DNA from: Sinomonas cellulolyticus | GTDB lineage: Bacteria > Actinomycetota > Actinomycetes > Actinomycetales > Micrococcaceae | Direction of reading: 5' to 3' | Length of the DNA stretch: 64,000 nucleotides | Assembly: GCF_014656475.1 (NCBI RefSeq) | Contig: NZ_BNCM01000003.1 | Location: 248,001-312,000 of the forward strand | In this document: piece by piece, positions 38,002 to 47,310 of the stretch | How the letters are laid out: every line of letters starts with the position of its first letter | Position numbering within the stretch: the first letter of the stretch is position 1 | The notes under the pieces: model-generated | Databases searched by the model: none | Told to the model about the DNA's origin: nothing | Seen by the model: the letters and a program-made list of their open reading frames with translations, nothing else | Program-made: the position numbers and the translations under genes

Positions 38002-40122
38002 CTAGTGGCGGTCGTTCTCGCCCTTGCCGGCGAGCGTCGTCTTCTGCACCTGGAGGAGGAACTCGGCGTTCGAGCTCGTGTCCCGGATCTTCGTGGTGAG
38101 CAGCTCGAGGGCCTGCTGCGTGTCGAGGCCGGAGAGCACGCGGCGCAGGCGCCACATGATCTTGACCTCCTCCGGGGAGAGCAGATTCTCCTCACGGCGC
38201 GTGCCGGACGCGTTGACGTCCACGGCCGGGAAGATGCGCTTGTCTGCCAGGGCGCGGGAGAGGCGGAGCTCCATGTTGCCGGTGCCCTTGAACTCCTCGA
38301 AGATGACCTCGTCCATCTTGGAGCCCGTCTCGACGAGCGCGGTGGCGAGGATCGTCAGCGAGCCGCCGTTCTCGATGTTGCGCGCCGCGCCGAAGAAGCG
38401 CTTCGGCGGGTAGAGCGCGGCCGAGTCGACGCCGCCGGAGAGGATGCGGCCCGAGGCGGGCGCCGCGAGGTTGTACGCGCGGCCCAGACGGGTCATCGAG
38501 TCCAGGAGCACCACGACGTCCATGCCCATCTCCACGAGGCGCTTGGCGCGCTCGATCGCGAGCTCGGCGACCGTGGTGTGGTCATCGGCGGGACGGTCGA
38601 AGGTCGAGGCGATGACCTCGCCCTTCACCGAGCGCTGCATGTCCGTGACCTCTTCGGGGCGCTCGTCCACGAGCACCATCATGAGGTGCACCTCGGGGTT
38701 GTTCGTGGTGATCGCGTTCGCGATGGACTGCAGGATGAGCGTCTTGCCGGCCTTGGGCGGGGAGACGATCAGGCCGCGCTGGCCCTTGCCGATCGGGGCC
38801 ACGAGGTCGATCACGCGGGGCCCGATCTTCTTCGGGTCGGTCTCGAGGCGCAGGCGTTCGGAGGGATAGAGGGGGACGAGCTTGGTGAACTCGACGCGGC
38901 CCTTCATCTCCTCGGGGCTCTTGCCGTTGACGCTCGTGACGCGCACGAGGGCGTTGAACTTCTGGCGGTTGCCATGGCCCTGGCGGCCGCCCTGGCCCCC
39001 GCCCTGGCTGTCCTCGCCCTCGCGGGGGGCGCGGATCGCGCCCACGACCGCGTCGCCCTTGCGCAGGCCGTGCTTCTTGACCTGGGTGAGCGGGACGTAG
39101 ACGTCGTTCGGGCCCGGGAGGTAGCCCGAGGTGCGGATGAAGGCGTAGTTCTCGAGGACGTCGAGGATGCCGGCCACGGGAAGGAGGACGTCGTCCTCGC
39201 TCACCTCGGTCTCGTCGACCTCGGGGCCCGCATTGCGGCCGCGGCGGCGCTCGTTGCGGTCACGGAAGCGCTCGTTGCGGCCGCCCTGGTGGGCCTGCTG
39301 GGAGTCGTCGCGGTCGCGGCCACGGCGGTTACGGCGCGACCGGCGCGAGCCGCCCTCCTCGCCGTCGCCCTCGTCGCGGCGGCGCTCCTGCTGGCCGTGC
39401 TCCTGCTGGCCACGGCGCCCGCGGCCCTCGCCGGACTGGTCATGGCGAGCCGGCGCCTCGGCCTGCTCCTTGGGGGCCTGCTCGGCCGACTCGCTGCGCT
39501 CCTCGCGGGAGGCAGGGGCCTCGGCGGTCGCCTCGGAGGCTTCGGCGCGGCGGTTGCGGTTGCGCGTGCGGCTCGGACGGGTCGCCTGCTCGGAGGCCTG
39601 CTCGCCTGCCGCTGCCTGCGGCTGCGCCGTGGGCTCCTCGTGCTGGACGGGCGCGGGCGCCTCAGTCGCTGCCGGAGCCGTTGCCGCCGGAGCGGTCTCC
39701 TCGGCAACCGGACCAGCGGCCGGGGTCACGATCCCGTCGCTGCCGGCGCGGCGGCGCGTGCGGCGTGCACGGGGGGCAGCCTCGGGCTCAGCAGGCGCCG
39801 GGGCGGAAGCGGCCGCAGGAGCGGGAGCGGACGCCGGAGCGGGAGCGGTCTGGGCGTCCACGGCCTGGGTCTCGGGCAGCGCGCCCTGGACCGGAGCCTC
39901 GGCAGCGCTGCGGCGCTGCTGGGACGGGCGGCCCACGGGCTCGCCCTTCTGGTGTGCGGTAATCGCTGCGACGAGGTCACCCTTGCGCATGCGGGAGCCA
40001 CCGGTGATGCCCAGCTGGGACGCCAGGGCCTGCAACTGCGCAAGCTTGAGGCCGGCGATCCCCTTGGACTCCGACGCGGAGGAGGCTTCCACTGCTGGGT
40101 TCAGCTCAGTGGTCTGTGTCAC
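38002..40122 (-). CDS. rho: transcription termination factor Rho (long actinobacterial form)
   Basis: Hexameric RNA translocase that ends transcription at C-rich sites. 706 residues against 419 in E. coli. Rho_N helices lie at about 22-57. A disordered Arg/Glu/Gln/Ala-rich region (about 60-300, many RNRR and RGRR clusters) follows. The cold-shock-like RNA-binding domain carries a Gly/Gln-rich insert after RAPREGED, and the RecA-like motor has SPPKAGKT and LLDSMTRLGRAYN. GTG at 40122 follows GGAAGGA at 6-nt spacing; the in-frame reading up to 40248 is not conserved. Confidence 0.96.
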   Translation of the reverse strand: MTQTTELNPAVEASSASESKGIAGLKLAQLQALASQLGITGGSRMRKGDLVAAITAHQKGEPVGRPSQQRRSAAEAPVQGALPETQAVDAQTAPAPASAPAPAAASAPAPAEPEAAPRARRTRRRAGSDGIVTPAAGPVAEETAPAATAPAATEAPAPVQHEEPTAQPQAAAGEQASEQATRPSRTRNRNRRAEASEATAEAPASREERSESAEQAPKEQAEAPARHDQSGEGRGRRGQQEHGQQERRRDEGDGEEGGSRRSRRNRRGRDRDDSQQAHQGGRNERFRDRNERRRGRNAGPEVDETEVSEDDVLLPVAGILDVLENYAFIRTSGYLPGPNDVYVPLTQVKKHGLRKGDAVVGAIRAPREGEDSQGGGQGGRQGHGNRQKFNALVRVTSVNGKSPEEMKGRVEFTKLVPLYPSERLRLETDPKKIGPRVIDLVAPIGKGQRGLIVSPPKAGKTLILQSIANAITTNNPEVHLMMVLVDERPEEVTDMQRSVKGEVIASTFDRPADDHTTVAELAIERAKRLVEMGMDVVVLLDSMTRLGRAYNLAAPASGRILSGGVDSAALYPPKRFFGAARNIENGGSLTILATALVETGSKMDEVIFEEFKGTGNMELRLSRALADKRIFPAVDVNASGTRREENLLSPEEVKIMWRLRRVLSGLDTQQALELLTTKIRDTSSNAEFLLQVQKTTLAGKGENDRH

Positions 40123-40405
40123 GGACGGTCCTTCCGGAATCGATGCGACGGCACTCGTGGCCGACGCATCGTGGTCGTGGCCGCCGGCTAGAGCAGCGGC
40201 CAGGCTGGTGCACTGCGGGGCCAGATGGCCGGGCAGGGCTGTAATCATTCAGCCCGCCCCGAGCGTGCGGGGTCTTGGGTGCTGTCTACGGGACAGCCGT
40301 GAACAGCGAGACCGGCTGCAGAGCTGGAGGGGCGGCACCCAGACCGGGAAGCTGGATCCGGTCCGTGAGATCAGGGAACCCGTGGAATCAGGGATACTCG
40401 AGACT
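40123..40405 (-). promoter_or_regulatory. long leader of rho
   Basis: 283 bp without a gene between the thrB stop and the rho GTG. It contains a GGCCA..TGGCC dyad and the rho ribosome-binding site at its end. Long leaders with autogenous control are known for rho in other bacteria; nothing here proves it. Confidence 0.35.
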
Positions 40406-41431
40406 TCACCCTGGGTGCACGTCTACTCTAGCACCTTCGCGGTCAACAGTTAGCCTCAGCACACGCCAGCGTGTCGCGCGCTCCTCGCCCAGCGCCGTCT
40501 CCCCGGGCAGGCCGACCGGCTCGCCATCCGCTGCGTGCGCGAAGCGCTCGACCGCGGCCTGCACCTCGTCCGCCTCGGCGGCCCCCGCCGCGAGGGCAAG
40601 CACCGTGGGACCTGCACCGGAGACGACGGCCGCGTGCCCTTGGGCGCGGAGCTGGGCAATGAGCTGCGCGCTGGGCTCCATCGCGCTTGAACGGTAGCTC
40701 TGGTGGAGGAAGTCTTCGGTGGCCGGAAGGAGCAGGGACGGATCCCGCGTGAGGGCGTGGACGAGCAGCGCCGCGCGGCCCGCGTTGGCGGCGGCCGCCC
40801 CGTGCGGGATCGACGAGGGCAGGAGCGAGCGTGCAAGCTCGGTCGAGAGCTCGTAGTCCGGGATCGCCACGATGGGCACCACCTCCGGTGCCACCTGAGC
40901 GACGGCCGTGTGGAAGTCGTCGCCGTCCTGCCAGGAGAGGGCGAGCGAGCCGTAGATCGCGGGCGCGACGTTGTCCGGATGGCCCTCGATCTCGCTGCAG
41001 AGCTGCAGCGCCCACGCGCGGTCGGGCCGGTCGGCGGGATCGACGAGGGCCGCTGCCGCGAGGACGGCTGCGACCGTCGCGGATGCTGAGGACCCGAGCC
41101 CCCGCCCGTGCGGGCTCACGTTCTCGGCGGTCAGCTTCAGGCCCGAGCGGGCGTAGCCGAGGCGGGCGAGCGCGGCGTCGAGCGTGCGGACCACGAGATG
41201 CGACTCGTCGCGCGGCAGCGTGTCGGCCCCCTCGCCCGTGAGGTCGAACGTGAGCCCGCCCTCGCCGGCCGTCTCGACCGTGACGGTGTCGTAGAGGGCG
41301 AGGGCCAGGCCCAGGCTGTCGTAGCCGGGGCCCAGGTTCGCGCTCGTCGCAGGGACGCGGACGCTCACCCGCTGTCCCGGTGCGACGAGGCGCAGACCCG
41401 CATCGGAGCGCGGCTCGCTGACGGCGGTCAT
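40406..41431 (-). CDS. thrB: homoserine kinase
   Basis: Phosphorylates homoserine for threonine synthesis. 341 residues of the GHMP kinase family: [16 protein letters not shown] (motif 1), the ATP loop [16 protein letters not shown] (motif 2) and [10 protein letters not shown] (motif 3). ATG at 41431 overlaps the thrC stop (ATGA). Last gene of hom-thrC-thrB. Confidence 0.97.
   Translation of the reverse strand: MTAVSEPRSDAGLRLVAPGQRVSVRVPATSANLGPGYDSLGLALALYDTVTVETAGEGGLTFDLTGEGADTLPRDESHLVVRTLDAALARLGYARSGLKLTAENVSPHGRGLGSSASATVAAVLAAAALVDPADRPDRAWALQLCSEIEGHPDNVAPAIYGSLALSWQDGDDFHTAVAQVAPEVVPIVAIPDYELSTELARSLLPSSIPHGAAAANAGRAALLVHALTRDPSLLLPATEDFLHQSYRSSAMEPSAQLIAQLRAQGHAAVVSGAGPTVLALAAGAAEADEVQAAVERFAHAADGEPVGLPGETALGEERATRWRVLRLTVDREGARVDVHPG
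40425..40433 (-). promoter_or_regulatory. putative extended -10 of rho
   Basis: TGC-TAGAGT on the minus strand inside the end of thrB. A TTGACC at 40441-40446 is too close (10 nt) to be its -35. A start here would give a rho leader of about 300 nt. Confidence 0.35.
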
Positions 41432-42582
41432 GAGGCGGCGGACTCCAGCCCCAGCGCCGCGGCCACGCTCACCACGTCGTTGCCGACCTTGACCGGCTCG
41501 ACGTCCTCGCCGGCAGCCGTCTTCAGGGCCCACTGGGGGTCCTTGAGGCCGTGCCCCGTGACGGTGCACACAATGGTCTTGCCCTGCGGGACCTTCCCGG
41601 CCTCGTGCATCTTGAGCAGTCCCGCCACCGAGGCGGCCGAGCCGGGCTCCACGAAGACGCCCTCCTTGGAGGACAGCCAGCGGTGCGCGGAGAGGATCTC
41701 GTCGTCGCTCACCGCGTCGATGAGGCCGCCGGACTCGTCGCGGGCCGCGACGGCGGTCTCCCACGAGGCGGGGTTGCCGATCCGGATCGCCGTGGCGATC
41801 GTCTCGGGGTGCGTGATGGGGTGGCCCGCGACGAACGGCGCGGCGCCGGCGGCCTGGAAGCCCCACATCATCGGCAGCCGGGTGGACACCGCCGGGAGCG
41901 TGCGGGGCTCGGCCGGTGCGCTGTCCGCGCCGTCGGCTCCGCCCTTCGGGAAGGAGTACGTGGTCTCCGTCGCGTACTCCTTGTAGCCCTTCCAGTAGGC
42001 GGAGATGTTGCCGGCGTTGCCCACGGGCAGCACGTGGATGTCAGGCGCGTCCCCGAGGGCATCCACGATTTCGAAGGCGGCCGTCTTCTGGCCTTCGATG
42101 CGGGCGGGGTTGACGGAGTTGACGAGGAACACGGGGTAGGTGTCGGCGAGCTTGCGCGCGATCTCGAGGCAGTCGTCGAAGTTCCCGTCGACCTGGAGCA
42201 GCGTGGCACCGTGGGCGATGGCTTGGCTCAGCTTGCCCATCGCGATCTTGCCCTCGGGCACGAGGACGGCACACGTGAGGCCCGCCGACGTCGCGTACGC
42301 GGCGGCGGAGGCGGACGTGTTGCCCGTGGACGCGCACACCACGGCCTTGGCGCCCGCCTCGACGGCGGCCGTCATCGCCATCGTCATGCCCCGGTCCTTG
42401 AAGGACCCCGTCGGGTTCATGCCCTCGACCTTGAGGTAGACGGTCGAACCGGTCAGCTCGGAGAGCTTCTGCGCGTGGACGAGGGGCGTCCCCCCCTCGC
42501 CCAGGGTGATGATGCGCGTGGACTCGGTGACCGGCAGGCGGTCTGCATACTCGCGGATGACTCCGCGCCACTGGTGGGCCAC
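41428..42582 (-). CDS. thrC: threonine synthase
   Basis: PLP enzyme converting O-phosphohomoserine to threonine. 384 residues; the Schiff-base lysine is in [11 protein letters not shown], with [13 protein letters not shown] as the phosphate/PLP loop. It is the shorter class typical of Actinobacteria. GTG start at 42582 shares one base with the hom stop (TAGTG), so the three genes are tightly coupled. Confidence 0.97.
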   Translation of the reverse strand: MAHQWRGVIREYADRLPVTESTRIITLGEGGTPLVHAQKLSELTGSTVYLKVEGMNPTGSFKDRGMTMAMTAAVEAGAKAVVCASTGNTSASAAAYATSAGLTCAVLVPEGKIAMGKLSQAIAHGATLLQVDGNFDDCLEIARKLADTYPVFLVNSVNPARIEGQKTAAFEIVDALGDAPDIHVLPVGNAGNISAYWKGYKEYATETTYSFPKGGADGADSAPAEPRTLPAVSTRLPMMWGFQAAGAAPFVAGHPITHPETIATAIRIGNPASWETAVAARDESGGLIDAVSDDEILSAHRWLSSKEGVFVEPGSAASVAGLLKMHEAGKVPQGKTIVCTVTGHGLKDPQWALKTAAGEDVEPVKVGNDVVSVAAALGLESAAS

Positions 42583-44012
42583 TAGACTCCTTCGACTCGC
42601 AGGACGCTCGTCACGGATTCGACGACGTCCAGGTTCTTGATGTCGGCCACGGTCGCCGCGAGGGCGGCCTCCGTGGCCCGGTGCGTCACGAAGCGCAGCT
42701 CCGCGCGCGAGGCGCCCTCGCCTCGGCCGGCGGGATCCTTGTCCGCCGCCGCGCCCGCGCCGCCGGCCTTCTCCGTGCCGTGGATCTGCTGGCGCATGGT
42801 CTCGATCGACACGCCATGCTGGGCGAACACGGAGGCCACACGGGAGAGGACGCCCGGCTGGTCGGCCACCTCGAGGCCCACGCTGTAGCTCGTGGTGATG
42901 CTCTCGGGACCCACGATCGGCAGCACGCGCGTCGCCGTCCCGGCGCGGCCCGGCGAGCCCGCGACGATGCGGCGGGCGGTCGTGACGACGTCGCCCATGA
43001 TCGCCGACGCCGTGGGCGCGCCTCCCGCGCCCGCCCCGTAGAACATGAGGGAACCGGCGTTCTCAGCCTCGACGAAGACGGCGTTGTACGCCCCGTGCAC
43101 GGCGGCGAGCGGGTGGGTGCGGGGAAGCAGCGTCGGGTGGACGCGCACGCTCACGCCCTCGCCCTTCCCGGTGCCCGCCCCATGCGCGCCGTCGGCGACG
43201 AGCTCGGCGATGGCGAGGAGCTTGATGGTCATCCCGGCATCCTGCGCGGCCGCGATGTCCGCGGCGCTGACCTTCGTGATGCCCTCGCAGCGCACGTCGT
43301 CGAGCGAGACGCGGGTGTGGAACGCGAGCGAGGCGAGGATCGCGGCCTTCGCCGCCGCATCCAGACCCTCGACGTCGGCGGTGGGATCCGCCTCGGCATA
43401 GCCGAGCCGCTGGGCTTCCGCCAGGACGTCGGCGAACTGGGCGCCGGTGGTGTCCATGGAGTCGAGGATGAAGTTCGTGGTGCCGTTGACGATCCCGAGG
43501 ACCCGGGTGATGCGGTCGCCGGAGAGGCTCTCGCGGATGGGCCGGATGATCGGGATGGCCCCGGCAACGGCCGCCTCGAAGTTCAGCTCCGCGTCGTTCG
43601 CATCCGCCTCGTCGAACAGGGTCGCGCCGTCCTGCGCGAGGAGGGCCTTGTTGCCGGTGACCACGGAGGCCCCGTGGCGCAGCGCCGCGAGGATATGGGT
43701 GCGGGCGGGCTCGATCCCGCCCATGAGCTCGATGACGAGGTCAGCGCGGGCCACGAGCCCCTCGGCGTCCGTCGTGTAGAGCTCGCGCGGCAGCTCCACG
43801 TCCCGCGGCGCGCCGACGTTGCGCACAGCGATCCCGGCCAGTTCCAGACGGGCACCGGCGCGCGCGGTGAGCGCCTCGGCGTCGTCCAGGAGGATGCGTG
43901 CCACCTGGGAGCCGACCGTCCCGCCGCCCAGCAGCGCGACCGTGAGCACGCGCTCGGCCCCGGCGTCCTGCCGCTGCGCAGCCGCCAGCTGCGCCTCACT
44001 CGTCGAGGTCAT
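42582..44012 (-). CDS. hom: homoserine dehydrogenase
   Basis: NAD(P)H-dependent reduction of aspartate semialdehyde to homoserine. 476 residues: Rossmann loop LLGGGTVGS near the N-terminus, the catalytic core around [11 protein letters not shown], and a C-terminal ACT domain ([22 protein letters not shown]) that is the usual site of threonine feedback inhibition. ATG at 44012 is chosen because GGAGAG precedes it; the in-frame ATG at 44033 adds seven residues. Confidence 0.96.
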   Translation of the reverse strand: MTSTSEAQLAAAQRQDAGAERVLTVALLGGGTVGSQVARILLDDAEALTARAGARLELAGIAVRNVGAPRDVELPRELYTTDAEGLVARADLVIELMGGIEPARTHILAALRHGASVVTGNKALLAQDGATLFDEADANDAELNFEAAVAGAIPIIRPIRESLSGDRITRVLGIVNGTTNFILDSMDTTGAQFADVLAEAQRLGYAEADPTADVEGLDAAAKAAILASLAFHTRVSLDDVRCEGITKVSAADIAAAQDAGMTIKLLAIAELVADGAHGAGTGKGEGVSVRVHPTLLPRTHPLAAVHGAYNAVFVEAENAGSLMFYGAGAGGAPTASAIMGDVVTTARRIVAGSPGRAGTATRVLPIVGPESITTSYSVGLEVADQPGVLSRVASVFAQHGVSIETMRQQIHGTEKAGGAGAAADKDPAGRGEGASRAELRFVTHRATEAALAATVADIKNLDVVESVTSVLRVEGV

Positions 44013-44038
44013 AGTCTCTCCGTTCTCCCGCATGCGGG

Positions 44039-45598
44039 TTACACTCCCATATCGCGCGAGAGCAGGTCGTCTTCGGTCTCGGGGCGCACGATCCAGCGTG
44101 CGTCGCCGTCCCGGACGGCCAGCACGCCCGGGCGCGCGAGGTAGTTGTAGTTGCTCGACAGCGCCCAGCAGTAGGCACCGGTCCCGGGGACGGCCAGCAG
44201 GTCGCCCGCGCGCACATCGGCCGGCAGGTACGCGTCGCGGACCACGATGTCCCCGCTCTCGCAGTGCTTGCCGACGACCCGCACGAGCTGCGCTGGGGCG
44301 TCGGAGGTGCGGTTGGCGAGCACCACCGAGTAGTCGGCGTCGTAGAGGACCGGCCGCGGGTTGTCGCTCATGCCGCCGTCCACCGAGACGTAGCGGCGCA
44401 CCGCCGTCACCGCCTCGCCCGATGCCGGCAGGTCCCCGACTGGTACATCAACGACGACGTCCTTGATCGTCCCCACCTCGTACAGGGTGAAGGTCGTCGA
44501 GCCGACGATTGCCCGGCCCGGCTCGATCGAGATTCGCGGGGCCGTGATGCCCAGCTCCGCACAGGTCTCGCGCACGACGCCGGCGAGCGCCTCCGCGATC
44601 TCGGCCGGCGGTCGGGGCGTGTCCCCCGGCACATAGGCGATGCCATAGCCGCCGCCCAGGTCGAGCTCGGGCAACGCGACCCCGTAGGAGGAGCGCATGT
44701 CGGCGACGAACCGCAGGAGCTTCACCGCGGCGGCCTCGAATCCCTCAGGCTCGAAGATCTGCGATCCGATGTGGCAGTGGACGCCGAGCAGCTCGATGCT
44801 GTCGTGGCCGGCGGCCGCAGCGACCGCCTCCTCGGCCATGCTCGCAGCGCCCTCGGGCGCCCCTTCGGCGCCCGCACCGCTGAACCCCGGGCTCGCGGTG
44901 CCCGGCGCCATCGACAGGCCGAACTTCTGGTCCTCATGGGCAGTGGCGATGAACTCGTGCGTGTGCGCGTGGACGCCGGGAGTGAGCCGGAGCATCACCT
45001 TGGCCCGGGGCGCCTCCGATCCGTCCGGTGCTGAGCCGGGGGTATCCGTCCCCCGGTCAGCAGCGATGCGGGCCACGCGCTCGAGCTCGTCGAGGCTGTC
45101 GACGATGATCCGGCCCACGCCGTAGTCGAGCGCACGGCGGATCTCGGCGTCCGACTTGTTGTTGCCGTGCAGGCCGATGAGTTCCCCCGGCGTCCCGGCG
45201 CGCTGGGCCACGGCCAGCTCGCCGCCCGAGGCTGTGTCGAGCCGGAGGCCCTCCTCGCGGACCCACGCGGCGACGGCCGTGCACAGGAAGGACTTGCCTG
45301 CGTAGTAGACGTCCACTCCCCCGCAGACATCGGCGAACGCGGTGTCGAATGACTGCTTGAAGGCCCGGGCGCGGGCCCGGAAGTCGGACTCGGACAGGAC
45401 GAACACCGGCGAGCCGAACCGGGTCTTGATCTCCCCGACGGCGAGGCCGGCGAGGGTGAGTCCGCCGCTGGGGCCCCGCTCGGCGTCGTGCGCCCAGAGC
45501 GCGGGGGCGAGCCGGTTGAGGTCCGCCGGGATTCCCAGCCACTCGGGGGCCAGCGGCGAGGGCGCCGCGGAGGCGGCGCTGAGGGTCGTCTCGGGCAC
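44039..45598 (-). CDS. lysA: diaminopimelate decarboxylase
   Basis: Last step of lysine synthesis, meso-DAP to L-lysine, PLP-dependent. 519 residues. The PLP lysine is in DVYYAGKSFLC and the catalytic cysteine in GKHCESGDI; HCHIGSQ and ELDLGGGYGI are conserved. A roughly 20-residue Gly/Ala/Glu insert (GFSGAGAEGAPEGAASM) and an N-terminal Ala/Pro tail make it longer than the usual 420-470. GTG start 3 bp after argS. Confidence 0.96.
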   Translation of the reverse strand: MPETTLSAASAAPSPLAPEWLGIPADLNRLAPALWAHDAERGPSGGLTLAGLAVGEIKTRFGSPVFVLSESDFRARARAFKQSFDTAFADVCGGVDVYYAGKSFLCTAVAAWVREEGLRLDTASGGELAVAQRAGTPGELIGLHGNNKSDAEIRRALDYGVGRIIVDSLDELERVARIAADRGTDTPGSAPDGSEAPRAKVMLRLTPGVHAHTHEFIATAHEDQKFGLSMAPGTASPGFSGAGAEGAPEGAASMAEEAVAAAAGHDSIELLGVHCHIGSQIFEPEGFEAAAVKLLRFVADMRSSYGVALPELDLGGGYGIAYVPGDTPRPPAEIAEALAGVVRETCAELGITAPRISIEPGRAIVGSTTFTLYEVGTIKDVVVDVPVGDLPASGEAVTAVRRYVSVDGGMSDNPRPVLYDADYSVVLANRTSDAPAQLVRVVGKHCESGDIVVRDAYLPADVRAGDLLAVPGTGAYCWALSSNYNYLARPGVLAVRDGDARWIVRPETEDDLLSRDMGV

Positions 45599-45601
45599 GG
45601 A

Positions 45602-47260
45602 CTACATCCTTTCCGGTGCGGAGACACCGAGGAGGTCCAGGCCGTTGGCGAGGACCTGGCTCGTGGCGTCGTTGAGCCACAGGCGGGTGCGGTTGAGGTC
45701 GGTGACCTCCTCGTCGCCCTGGGGCGAGATGCGGCAGTTGTCGTACCAGGAGTGGTAGGCGCTCGCGATCGACTCGAGGTGCCTGGCCACGCGGTGCGGC
45801 TCGCGGAACTCGGCGGCCTTCGCCACGATCGAGGGGTATGCGGCCAAGTGCGCGAGGAGGTTGCCCTCGGTCGGGTGGGTGAGCAGCGCGCCGTCGAACG
45901 CGTCGCGGCCGTCCACGGTGCGTGCCACGCCCGCAGCCTCGGCGTTGCGGGCCGCGCCGCGAGAGCGCGCATGGGCGTACTGGACGTAGAACACCGGGTT
46001 CTCGTTCGAGTTCTTCCTCAGGAGCTCGGGGTCGAGCGTGAGCGGCGAGTCGGCGGGGTAGCGTGCGAGCGAGTAGCGCACCGCGTCCTTGCCGAGCCAC
46101 TCGATGAGGTCCTTGAGCTCGATGATGTTGCCCGCGCGCTTGGACAGCTTCGCACCGTTCACCGAGACGAGCTGGCCGATGAGGATCTCGATGCTCGCGT
46201 CCGGGTCGTCACCGGCGCAGGCCGCGATGGCCTTGAGGCGGTTCACATAGCCGTGGTGGTCGGCTCCGAGGAGGTAGACCTTCTCGGGGAACCCGCGGTC
46301 CTTCTTCGAGAGGTAGTAGGCGGCGTCGGCGGCGAAGTACGTGGGCTCCCCGTTCGCGCGGATGAGGACGCGGTCCTTGTCATCGCCGAAGTCGGTGGTG
46401 CGCAGCCAGACGGCGCCCTCCGAATCGAAGACATGGCCCTGCTCGCGCAGGCGCTTCACGGCTCCCTCGATAGCCCCCGAGTCGTGCAGCCCGTCCCGCT
46501 CGGAGAAGTAGACGTCGAACGTGACGCCGAACTCGGCGAGCGTGGCGGTGATGTCCTTCATCTGTGCGGCGTAGGCGGCCTCACGGACCACGGGCAGCGC
46601 GGCCTCGTCCGTGAGTTCTCGCACGTCCGGGTGCTCTGCGAGGACCTCGTGGCCCAGATCCGCAATGTACTGGCCCGGATAGCCGCCCTCCGGCACCTCG
46701 CGCCCGCGGATCCTGGACAGGACGGAGTTGGCGAAGACGTTCATCTGGTTGCCGGCGTCGTTGATGTAGTACTCGCGGGTCACGTCCGCCCCCGAGGCCT
46801 TCAGGACCCGGGCGATCGAGTCGCCGAGCGCCGCCCACCGGGTGTGGCCGATGTGGAGGGGACCGGTGGGGTTCGCCGAGACGAACTCCATGTTCACCAC
46901 GTGCCCGGCGAGCGCCTCGTTCGTGCCGTAGGCCCGGCCGGCCTCGACGATGGCCTTGGCGAGGGCCCCGGCGGCAGCGGCGTCGAGGGTGATGTTCAGG
47001 AAGCCCGGGCCGGCCACGTCCACCGAAGCGATCCCGTCCACGGCGCTGAGCCGCTCCGCAAGGATGTCCGCGAAGGCGCGCGGTGCCATCCCGGCCTTCT
47101 TGGCCAGCTGGAGGGCAATGTTCGTGGCCCAGTCGCCGTGCTCCCGGTTCTTGGGGCGCTCCACTCGGATACCTTCCGGCACGTCCACAGTGATCTCGCC
47201 GGCGCGGACGGCGTCGGCGAGGCAGGCAGAGAGAGCGGCGGAAAGTTCTTCGGGAGTCAC
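45602..47260 (-). CDS. argS: arginyl-tRNA synthetase
   Basis: Charges tRNA-Arg. Class I synthetase of 552 residues with the HIGH motif in NPTGPLHIGHTRW and the KLSKRAGN form of KMSKS, preceded by the RNA-binding N-terminal domain and followed by the helical anticodon-binding DALR domain. Leaderless-type GTG start: TAGGCT ends 6 nt upstream. Head of the minus-strand run down to the threonine genes. Confidence 0.97.
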   Translation of the reverse strand: MTPEELSAALSACLADAVRAGEITVDVPEGIRVERPKNREHGDWATNIALQLAKKAGMAPRAFADILAERLSAVDGIASVDVAGPGFLNITLDAAAAGALAKAIVEAGRAYGTNEALAGHVVNMEFVSANPTGPLHIGHTRWAALGDSIARVLKASGADVTREYYINDAGNQMNVFANSVLSRIRGREVPEGGYPGQYIADLGHEVLAEHPDVRELTDEAALPVVREAAYAAQMKDITATLAEFGVTFDVYFSERDGLHDSGAIEGAVKRLREQGHVFDSEGAVWLRTTDFGDDKDRVLIRANGEPTYFAADAAYYLSKKDRGFPEKVYLLGADHHGYVNRLKAIAACAGDDPDASIEILIGQLVSVNGAKLSKRAGNIIELKDLIEWLGKDAVRYSLARYPADSPLTLDPELLRKNSNENPVFYVQYAHARSRGAARNAEAAGVARTVDGRDAFDGALLTHPTEGNLLAHLAAYPSIVAKAAEFREPHRVARHLESIASAYHSWYDNCRISPQGDEEVTDLNRTRLWLNDATSQVLANGLDLLGVSAPERM

Positions 47261-47266
47261 CCCCCT

Positions 47267-47272
47267 AGCCTA
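47267..47272 (-). promoter_or_regulatory. -10 hexamer of argS (leaderless)
   Basis: TAGGCT on the minus strand, 6 nt before the GTG at 47260; the gap is AGGGGG. Confidence 0.45.
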
Positions 47273-47310
47273 CCGGCGCCGTGCGCGCGCGCTGAATCCG
47301 GGTCGAAACC

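Noticed and set aside
37903..40191. A 762-codon plus-strand frame opposite rho, with a long hydrophobic Ala/Leu stretch
   Set aside because: The hydrophobic stretch is the complement of the Arg/Ala/Glu-rich disordered region of Rho; rho itself is unmistakable.
40425..40446. TTGACC and TAGAGT read together as a standard rho promoter
   Set aside because: The spacing is only 10 nt. Only the extended -10 reading was kept, at low confidence.
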